A stretch of 6,951 nucleotides of DNA from an uncultured bacterium (GTDB taxonomy: Bacteria; Bacteroidota; Bacteroidia; Chitinophagales; Chitinophagaceae), in the NCBI GenBank assembly GCA_903957405.1, contig CAJBPC010000046.1, positions 1-6,951 on the forward strand. The letters are read 5' to 3'. The translations under genes and the position numbers were made by a program. This document shows positions 1-6,800 of this stretch, one piece after another (positions within the stretch are counted from its first letter, which is position 1; every line of letters begins with the position of its first letter). Below the pieces are notes generated by a model. The model worked only from the letters and a program-made list of their open reading frames with translations. It was not told where the DNA came from and did not search any database.

Positions 1-53
1 ATGCCCCACAGCAGCGCCACCGGCACCCGTTGATATCGCTTTGATGCCTTCAT
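1..53 (-). CDS. Start of a further operon gene, possibly an inner-membrane MFS transporter; 3' part outside window
   Basis: Only 17 complete codons are visible: MKASKRYQRVPVALLWG. The ATG (53-51) overlaps the propeller gene's TGA (52-50) as ATGA, the usual signature of translational coupling, so this is very likely a real gene of the same transcription unit. A basic N-terminus followed by a hydrophobic VPVALLWG is compatible with the first membrane helix of an MFS permease; Bacteroidota sialic acid (NanT-type) permeases often begin in this style, and a permease is the role still missing from the visible set. A signal peptide of an exported enzyme such as a sialidase fits the same 17 residues almost as well, so the product assignment is weak. 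Confidence 0.45.
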   Translation of the reverse strand, partial: MKASKRYQRVPVALLWG

Positions 54-1192
54 CCACCCTTTTTTGCAAGGTCTATTCGGAGTATGGCAGGCGTTCTCAC
101 CCCTGCCCTGATCTCCCCGCTGGGGATATAGAACGCATCTTCCCATGCCACGACTGTCGTGGTGACAGGGGCGTCCTGTGTCAGCTTGCCTATTGTTTTG
201 GATTTGCCGGAAGTGAAATCATAGAAAATGACCTTTCTGTCGAATCCAGGATGGCCTGCCTGCAGTTCGTTCTTTTCATTGATGAGCCGCTGCTTTTCTG
301 CCTCCACCGTTGATGTCGCGATCGAGGTGAGCAGCTTTTCCACTTTAGTGAAAGTGCCTCCGCGATCACCGCCGAAGAGCAGTGCGCCTTTGGTACCGAG
401 GGCGATGCCCGTTCCTGCAGAGATCGGATATGGCAGGGCGGGACGGTTCACCCATCTTCCTTCCGATGGACTGAGTTCGTATACGGAATCATAGAGCTCA
501 CTGATGCCGTCCGGTTTCTTACAACGACCACCCAAAAGGTGAAGGACGATGGCGTATTCCCGTTCGATCGCTGTGAGTACGGCGTGAGACACCGGCTTCG
601 GCAGCGGCGGCAATGGCGACCATCCGCCTTCGAGGTCGCCCAGGTCGATCGTCCAGCACTGGTCGGAAGGCCCTTTGGGCGATTCCCCACCGGCGATATA
701 GACCCTTCGGTCGCAGAAGGCGGCGCTTGCATTCGTCAGCGGGACCGGAAGAGGCGGCAACGTGTCAATGGCTATGGATGCGGAACTGTCATCCCAGCGA
801 AGGAGGTAGACTTTGTCGCGGATGCCTGCCCCATTCTCTCCGCCGGCGTAAAACACGCCTTGTGGCGTGGAGCAGCTGGCGGCATAGGCTACCTTCTCCG
901 GTAGCGCAGCTGAGGCGGGGTTTTCGACCAGCCGGTCGCCATTTTTCTCGAAAACACGGACCCTGTCGTGGTAGGCTTTCGCACCACCCTTCCATGGCGG
1001 ACCGTCAGGAAAATCGGCACCGCCGGCCACGAGCAGGTGCGCACCGTGGCTTCCTATGACCGCACCTGCCACGCCGGGCTCGAGTTTTCCCACGATGCGG
1101 GTGCTGATCGTCATCCCCTTGTGCTGACCAAAAAGGCCGGTGGAAGTAGCCATAAAGAGTGTTAAAGCGATTGTTGAAAGGATATATTTCAT
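50..1192 (-). CDS. Exported kelch beta-propeller, cyclically permuted mutarotase family (NanM-related)
   Basis: Predicted periplasmic six-bladed propeller that would accelerate alpha/beta anomer exchange of sialic acid. It has 380 residues; the first ~22 (MKYILSTIALTLFMATSTGLFGQ) form a signal peptide with no lipobox. Kelch-type Gly-Gly turns occur at 57-58, 117-118, 168-169, 221-222 and 274-275, with a degenerate sixth blade near 359. The block GGADFPDG...GGAKAYHD (57-76) resembles the GGAGFKG...NGKNYAHEG segment that I recall in the C-terminal part of E. coli NanM. GEIRAGVRT (359-367) resembles NanM GEAKPGLRT, which lies nearer the middle of NanM. Blade order is therefore circularly shifted, as in the family named cyclically permuted mutarotase. 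Glu360 and Arg366 match the spacing of NanM Glu209 and Arg215, the proposed active-site pair. A charged helical insert (about 283-313) interrupts the fifth blade region. The start is 5 bases after the lyase stop, suggesting coupled expression. The family is well supported; activity on sialic acid is inferred. Confidence 0.9.
   Translation of the reverse strand: MKYILSTIALTLFMATSTGLFGQHKGMTISTRIVGKLEPGVAGAVIGSHGAHLLVAGGADFPDGPPWKGGAKAYHDRVRVFEKNGDRLVENPASAALPEKVAYAASCSTPQGVFYAGGENGAGIRDKVYLLRWDDSSASIAIDTLPPLPVPLTNASAAFCDRRVYIAGGESPKGPSDQCWTIDLGDLEGGWSPLPPLPKPVSHAVLTAIEREYAIVLHLLGGRCKKPDGISELYDSVYELSPSEGRWVNRPALPYPISAGTGIALGTKGALLFGGDRGGTFTKVEKLLTSIATSTVEAEKQRLINEKNELQAGHPGFDRKVIFYDFTSGKSKTIGKLTQDAPVTTTVVAWEDAFYIPSGEIRAGVRTPAILRIDLAKKGG
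54..65 (-). promoter_or_regulatory. Purine-rich ribosome-binding region for the last gene
   Basis: AAAAAAGGGTGG lies immediately upstream of the ATG at 53-51 on the minus strand, inside the last codons of the propeller gene. It is the most Shine-Dalgarno-like stretch before any start in this window, although its spacing to the ATG is short. Together with the ATGA overlap it supports this start codon. Confidence 0.45.
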
Positions 1193-1197
1193 AGCAG

Positions 1198-2160
1198 TTA
1201 AGCGGTGATTCCTGTATCCATCAATTTTTCGGGCTTACCGGGTATGGATCGGAAGCGTTGGAAGCCGATTTTTTCCACTTCGGTTCGAAAACGTTCAAAA
1301 TCGGTGTCGCTCATGTTTCTAACGGGAAGCCTGAATGCTCCGCAGTCCAAACCGATCAGTTTCATATAAGCCTTTCCAGTTGCGATGCCACCGTACTTCC
1401 CCAGCAGGCGTATCATGTCTATGGATGTCTGCTGGCATTGAGCGGCCCTTTTCAGGTCGCCTCGCTGGAAAGCCTCGATCAGTTCGTAGTAGAGGGGAGC
1501 CGCGTAGTTGAAGGTACTGCCGACAGCCGCCTTCGCGCCCAGGGAGAGGGCCGGCAGCATGTTTTCGTCCCTTCCCCAGAGCATATCGTACTTGCCGTCA
1601 GCGAAATTCAAACAGGACTGGTAATCCATAAAGTCCTCATGGGTGTACTTGATGCCCATAAAGTTAGGGATTTGTCTGTCTACTGCACGCAGGAGGTCGT
1701 ACATGGAATAGCCCACGCCAGTGAGTACGGGTATGTGGTAGTAGTAGAAGGGCATGTCGGGCACGGCGGAGGCCACTTCGCTGCAGCATTCGGCGAGCAT
1801 GTCGACGTTCGCCGGTATGAAGTAGAAAGGCGACAAGAAGGATACGGCATTAACGCCCACTTCCTTTGCATGGTGTGCCAGCTCCTTGCATTCAGCGAGC
1901 GAATTTCCGCCAAGCAGTTGCATCACCATGAAATCCTTGTCGTCCCTTGTCAGGGCCACCCAGGCTTCCGCCACGGATTGTTTCTCTTTGAAAGTCATTG
2001 ACACGCCCTCTCCGGTGGAGCCGCAAATGAAAGCGCCCTTCACACCGTTGGCCTTGAGCATGGCATAGTACGATGGTATTATTTCGAGATGCAGGGAGCC
2101 ATCGGGGTGCATGGGGGTAAAGGGTGCGGCTACCAATCCCTGCAAGTGGATCCTTTTCAT
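1198..2160 (-). CDS. nanL: N-acetylneuraminate lyase (DHDPS/NAL superfamily class I aldolase)
   Basis: Cytoplasmic TIM-barrel aldolase predicted to cleave N-acetylneuraminate into N-acetylmannosamine and pyruvate through a Lys Schiff base. It has 320 residues from ATG 2160, in the family range; the N-terminus MKRIHLQGLVAAPFTPM is where homologues begin. Visible are GSTGEG (47-52, pyruvate carboxylate loop), the catalytic Tyr141 in YYYHIPVLTGV (139-149), Schiff-base Lys171 in GIKYTHEDF, Asp198/Glu199 in GRDEN and Ser215 in GSTFNY. The last three correspond to sugar-binding positions of E. coli NanA. The residue five after Tyr141 is Leu146, where DapA has its diagnostic Arg, which argues against dihydrodipicolinate synthase. 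The YYYHIPxLTGV form resembles animal NPL more than E. coli NanA. There is no clear Shine-Dalgarno. The gene lies 92 bases after the SusD gene and 5 before the propeller gene. A related aldolase acting on another 2-keto sugar acid is the main alternative. The symbol follows Bacteroides usage. Confidence 0.88.
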   Translation of the reverse strand: MKRIHLQGLVAAPFTPMHPDGSLHLEIIPSYYAMLKANGVKGAFICGSTGEGVSMTFKEKQSVAEAWVALTRDDKDFMVMQLLGGNSLAECKELAHHAKEVGVNAVSFLSPFYFIPANVDMLAECCSEVASAVPDMPFYYYHIPVLTGVGYSMYDLLRAVDRQIPNFMGIKYTHEDFMDYQSCLNFADGKYDMLWGRDENMLPALSLGAKAAVGSTFNYAAPLYYELIEAFQRGDLKRAAQCQQTSIDMIRLLGKYGGIATGKAYMKLIGLDCGAFRLPVRNMSDTDFERFRTEVEKIGFQRFRSIPGKPEKLMDTGITA

Positions 2161-2176
2161 GATCGGGGATTTAAAG

Positions 2177-2225
2177 TCCGGCAAGATACAAGGAACATCT
2201 TGGATGCGCCTGTCATCTTGCCGGA
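2177..2225 (-). repeat. Inverted repeat with a third core copy in the SusD-lyase intergenic region
   Basis: Two 11-base arms (TCCGGCAAGAT at 2177-2187 and ATCTTGCCGGA at 2215-2225) are perfect reverse complements separated by 27 bases. The core recurs inside the spacer: CATCTTG lies at both 2196-2202 and 2214-2220, 18 bases apart. On the transcript the 3' arm can therefore pair with the 5' arm (11 bp) or with the inner copy (6 bp, 9-base loop), but not both. ACTTT also flanks both sides as a direct repeat in the minus-strand reading. No U-tract follows the 3' arm (the transcript continues CUUUAAAUCC), so it is not a classic intrinsic terminator. It could be an mRNA 3'-end stabiliser for the susCD segment, an attenuator or a regulator-binding site. 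The repeat is seen directly; the function is not known. Confidence 0.75.
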
Positions 2226-2252
2226 AAGTGAATGGTCTTGCTGCAGAAAGGC

Positions 2253-3782
2253 TCAATAGCCCTGGGTCTGCGTCAGCAAGGGGTCGTTATTGAGCATGGT
2301 GAGCGACAGCGGTAAGAGGAGCTTGGCCGCGGTCGACGCCGAGAGGTAGGTTGGGTTCAGGTTGGCATAGACGTACGCATCTCCTGCCCTCCTGAGAGCC
2401 CACCAGCGCTTGCCTTCGCCGATGAACTCGCGCAGGTATTCGTTGAGGATGGCATTCATATTGGCGGCCGATCCGCTGTTCACATGGGGCGTGAAGCCTG
2501 CGCCATAGGCACGCTGCCGGATGGCGTTGATCTCGGCCGAGGGGTCTTCCCCGAGTTTAGCCTTGGCTTCTGCAAGGAGCAGCAGCACGTCGGCGTAACG
2601 GAATATCGGGAAGTCGTTGTTGTAAACCTGTGCGGTACCGGCCGTAGTGCCGAGGTACTTGGTGAGCAGGACTCCCCTCACCGCGAAGGGAGCCGCGTTG
2701 GAATACATCACCCGGAAAGTCTTCGAGATCCGCTGATCAGCAGGGGCCGTGGTCAGCCTGGTGATCATCGCCTGGTTGAGGCCGACGCGGTTGGCGCCAT
2801 TCACGAATGGATAGACGGATGACACCGTCGGAGTGGCGGCCAGATCGAAGGAAAGCGTGTTGGCCTGGATCGAATTCACCAGGAAGCTGCCGAAGATGCC
2901 GTTCTGCGCCTGCTGCAACTCGTAGTTGACAGCAAAGATCATCTCCTTGTTGTTGGTCTTCCGGGTGGGATCGAAGATGTGTGCATAGTCGGCATGGAGG
3001 CCGAGCAAAGCGCCTTCGAGGTTCCTTACCTCCTGCAGGGAGGTGCGTGCGATGGTGAAGTCGGCATTTCCGCCGCCCATGTGCGTGCCTGACCAGAGGA
3101 AAACGTCGCCCTTGAGTACCAGGGATGCGAGGCGACTCCAGTAAACCCGCTTATCTGTAGACAACAGATTGGTTGATCCGAATAGCTGCAGCGACTTCTC
3201 TATGTCGCTCTTCACCTGCGCCATGACCGTATCTGCTCCAGTGCGGCGCTTGTAGGTCTCGGCAGCATTGATGATGGTCTCTACGGGTTCGGTATTCAGT
3301 GGCACGTCGCCCCAGGTGCGCAACATGGTGAAGTACACATAGGCCCTCAGGCCGTGCACTTCGGCGAGGATCCTGTTCTTTTCAGCCTCGGGCAGGGGTG
3401 TTTGCGGAATGATCTTGATGACGTTATTGAAATTGTAGATCAGGTTGTAGAAACCCGCCCAGTCGCCGAACGGCACGTTCAGCCGGCTGATGTTATGCCG
3501 GTAGAGGTTCTGGAGACCGCCGTCGACAGATTCGGTGAAGAGTCCATCCACCCAAATATCGGAACGCATCTCCCCGAGTTGGAAGAAAGTGCCGTTATAG
3601 GCGCGGAACCTGCCATAGACGCCATGGTAGAGGGTACGTGCGGCGTTCGGGTCTTTGAGTGCCTGGTCCTTGCTGATGGTGTCCTGGGGCACCACTTCGT
3701 CCAGTTTCTTAGTACAGGAGAGGGTGCCGAGCATCATTAAGATGGCGCTGCAGATCAGGAGATGTATATGCTTTTTCATCAT
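2253..3782 (-). CDS. SusD/RagB-family substrate-binding surface lipoprotein (NanU-like by context)
   Basis: Cell-surface lipoprotein that caps the SusC barrel and captures substrate. It has 509 residues, a normal family length. The N-terminus is Lys-charged and hydrophobic, and ends in a lipobox-like GTLSC with Cys23 as the expected lipidated residue; CTKKLDE then follows, a common start for mature SusD proteins. Family landmarks appear in order: LRAYVYFTMLRTWGDVPL (145-162), the TPR-like helical core motif; EMIFAVNYE (280-288); FRYADVLLLLAEAKAKLGE (394-412); INAIRQRAYG (418-427); and REFIGEGKRWWALRR (451-465). The C-terminus LLTQTQGY is also typical. Two consecutive ATG codons make the exact start ambiguous by one residue; CCGAAAG just upstream is only a weak Shine-Dalgarno, as is usual in Bacteroidota. 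The ligand cannot be read from sequence; the neighbouring sialic acid lyase and mutarotase-like genes suggest sialic acid or sialoglycans. Confidence 0.97.
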   Translation of the reverse strand: MMKKHIHLLICSAILMMLGTLSCTKKLDEVVPQDTISKDQALKDPNAARTLYHGVYGRFRAYNGTFFQLGEMRSDIWVDGLFTESVDGGLQNLYRHNISRLNVPFGDWAGFYNLIYNFNNVIKIIPQTPLPEAEKNRILAEVHGLRAYVYFTMLRTWGDVPLNTEPVETIINAAETYKRRTGADTVMAQVKSDIEKSLQLFGSTNLLSTDKRVYWSRLASLVLKGDVFLWSGTHMGGGNADFTIARTSLQEVRNLEGALLGLHADYAHIFDPTRKTNNKEMIFAVNYELQQAQNGIFGSFLVNSIQANTLSFDLAATPTVSSVYPFVNGANRVGLNQAMITRLTTAPADQRISKTFRVMYSNAAPFAVRGVLLTKYLGTTAGTAQVYNNDFPIFRYADVLLLLAEAKAKLGEDPSAEINAIRQRAYGAGFTPHVNSGSAANMNAILNEYLREFIGEGKRWWALRRAGDAYVYANLNPTYLSASTAAKLLLPLSLTMLNNDPLLTQTQGY

Positions 3783-3809
3783 CTTTCGGTTTAATGTTCG
3801 ATAATTCGT

Positions 3810-6800
3810 TTACAGGGTTACCCTCACGCCAAAGGTCAGACGACGCGGCAGTGGGAACCTGCCCTGGTCGAATCCGCCCACTTCAGGGAAGTTGCCGCTA
3901 TAGCCGGATAAATACACCAGGTTGGAACCGGTGACATTGAAGCTGAGGCCCTTCACCCTGTCACGGAGATATCTACCCAGCAATTTCGGGGTCAGGTCGT
4001 ATGCCAGCGTCAGTTCACGAAGCATGACGTAATCTCCCTTCTCCCATAGGTTTGCGGCAGGGTTGTTGCCACTCGCGTCGGTGGCGTAGTTGCGGCCATG
4101 GTTTGCCCAATAAAACCGCGGCATGGTACCGGTGGGGTTGGTAGGCGACCATGTTTTTAGGATGTCGGTCGTGGAATTCTGCGAGCCCTGCACCTGGCTG
4201 AGGCCCCTCACGATCTGGTTGTTGAGGACGACGAACCCGAAGGCGTAGTCGAAGCCGGCATACAGCCTGATGCCTTTGAACGAGCTGCTGAGGTTGAAAC
4301 CTCCCATATGCTGCGGCGTAGTGCGGCCTACATACTGGAACTGACGGCTATCGATGGTGTCGTTCTTATACACCTGATCCCACTGGGCATCACCCAACTG
4401 CTTGATGCGCTTGTTGGCATAGGGCAGGAAGGCGTTGAAGAGGTTCGCATCACCGTTGAGCTTTGCGTCATCGGTGTAGATGCCGTTCCACTTGGGCGCC
4501 CATACCTCGTCGAGTCCTATGCGCCTGCCTTCAATGAGTCCACCGACATAGATCTGCTGTCCGGGGTTCTTTGGATCCCATACGAAGAATCCGCTGGTGC
4601 GATTGCCGGGCAGCGCGTTATATGGCAACTTCTTGGCATAGCTCTTTACGTGAAAATAATTGGCGCCGATGTCGAGGCTGAAGCCGTCGGGGCGGTTCGG
4701 TACGATCACCCTGGCGTTGAGGGCCAGCTCAATGCCCTTATTCTGCAACTGTCCGAGATTGGTCGTATAACTGCCGAAGCCCGTCTGCGAGGAGATGTTC
4801 AGCCCAGCGAGTTTATCATACACGTTGCGGATGAAGTAGTCGATGTTCATGGTCACCCGCTCCTTGAAGAAACCTAGGTCAGCACCGAAGTTAAGGCTGT
4901 TGGTACGCTCCCAGCGGACATCGGAGTTGATATAGCTGTTGACGAAGGTGCCACCCAAGCCATTATAGGTTCCTGCATTGTTATACACTTGTGCCGTGGC
5001 GAAGTAGCCGAGGGAGTTGATATTTCCGTTGACGCCATAGCTGAGTCTCGGCTTCACGCTGCTCAGGTACTTCGAGAGTCCGGAACCCGCATAGAACTTC
5101 TCGTTGTGCAGGTTCCATCCGACGGAGACGCCGGGGAATGTACCATAATAGTTGCCCTTCTTGAGGCGGCTTGACCCGTCGATGCGCATGACAGCAGTGA
5201 GCAGGTAGCGGTTCAAATAGCTGTAGTTGACCCTGCTGATGGCCGAAGCGATCCGTTCCCATTGGTTGAAATTGGAGGATGCACCGGCCGGATTGATGAT
5301 GGTGGTACCCTGCAAGCTTGGAGGGGTGGATGCTGTCAGCCAAGGTATCAGATCGGTGGGTGCGCCCTGCGAGAAACCGGAATTCACATAGTTTCGGTAA
5401 TCGTAGAACTCACCGCCGGCGAGGGCTGTGATGGTATGGCCTGAAAACACCTTGTTGAACTGCAGGAAGGCGTTGGTGCTGTACTGCGTCGTCTTCGTAT
5501 TGTTGAAGCTCGCGGCCCTGTTGGTATTGAAGGCGCCGCCATTACCCTGCTGAAAGGCCTTGGTGAAGAAGTTATTGTTGGTATACTGAAAATATCCCGA
5601 ACCGCTCGCCAGCACCTTCAGGAAGGGAAGGATGGTGTATTCGAGGTTGACGCCGCCTAGGAAGCGCTGCTGGTTCGTGTTGTTGGTTGTCAAATTACTC
5701 CAATACAACGGATTGCCGAGGGTCACATCATTGGGACCAGGCAGGATCTCTCCGGTATTGTCGTTCACGTAGCGGACTGTCGGCGCCACGCCCACGAAAC
5801 GCTGCAGCAAGCCTCCAGCCGCTCCGCCCTCCGGATCGACGTTGTTGAACTGTCCGTATGGCAGCGACTGCTGCACTGTGTAGGCACCGATATTGCTCGT
5901 TATCTTCAGGTTACGGCCCACATTGATGCCGCCGTTGAAGTTCATGTTGAAACGCTTCAACCAGGAGCCGATGACCATGCCATTGTCCTTCACCGTACCG
6001 AGCGACAAGGCGTACGCACCCTGATCGTTGGCGCCGGAGAAGCCAAGGCTGTGCTCGTCGGTATTGACCTGCTGAAGGATCATCGCCTCTCGCTCACGCG
6101 CACTGAGGTCGGTGAATATCAGGCTGTCCATTTGCGAGGGGTTGAATGGATTTGGATCCACCAGCAGTTTCCACCTCGGATCGCTCAGCAGCTGGCGGTT
6201 CAGACCGGTGACCAACTGTGTGGAATAGAGACCGATCGGCGAACCCCATCCGCTGTTCACGGCCCAACCCCAGGAACCCAGCAGCTGGTTGCGATCTGTG
6301 TTCATGGCATTGGTGTTTCTATCGAGCGAATCGGCGCGGAAACGCGCCTGCAAGCCAAGCCTGTTCATGCGGATGTAATCAGACGCATTGAGGTATTCTG
6401 ATGGGTTCTGACGAGTGTAGTTGATGGTCTTGGCAAAGGAATAGGTCACCTGCGTCCGCCCCTTGGTACCTTTTTTAGTGGTCACCAAGACGACTCCGTT
6501 GGCGGCACGCGCCCCATAGATCGCTGTCGATGCTGCATCTTTCAAGAGGTCGATGCTGGCGACATCGTTGATGTCGAGACCGTAAAGGGATGGCACGATC
6601 ACTCCGTCGATGATGAACAGTGGCGTACCGTTGCCGCCGAACTCCGTACCGCCCCGGAATGAAATGTTGGGCGTCGTACCTGGCTGGCCCGTACGCTGCT
6701 GCACCCTGAGGCCGGGCACATTACCCTGCAGCACGGTGGCCACGTTGGAAGAGGGGCTATGCTCGAAAGCCTTGGGATCGACACGGGCGACGGCCCCCGT

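Noticed and set aside
1258..2001. 247-codon open frame on the plus strand
   Set aside because: It lies fully antisense to the lyase gene, whose motifs are unmistakable, and its translation shows no recognisable domain. Codon bias in the real gene explains the lack of stops.
1198..2160. Annotation as DapA (4-hydroxy-tetrahydrodipicolinate synthase)
   Set aside because: Leu146 replaces the DapA-diagnostic Arg after the catalytic Tyr, the YHIPVLTG motif is of the NAL type, and the neighbours point to sugar uptake.
2165..2200. Bacteroidota-type promoter (TAnnTTTG) before the lyase gene
   Set aside because: The nearest match on the minus strand, TATCTTGC, fits only part of the consensus, lies within the repeat arm, and no convincing upstream element was found.
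2177..2225. Intrinsic terminator after the SusD gene
   Set aside because: The stem is long enough, but the loop is 27 bases and no run of U follows the 3' arm.
2161..2256. N-terminal extension of the lyase to a TTG at 2256, overlapping the SusD stop
   Set aside because: The extra 32 residues do not resemble the family, cross the inverted repeat and need a TTG start. ATG 2160 falls exactly where homologues begin.
3783..3809. Regulatory element in the SusC-SusD gap
   Set aside because: It is only 27 AT-rich bases with no convincing symmetry or promoter, which is ordinary spacing for a susCD pair.
4308..4877. 189-codon open frame on the plus strand
   Set aside because: It is antisense to the SusC barrel region, has no recognisable motif, and is a shadow of the coding strand.
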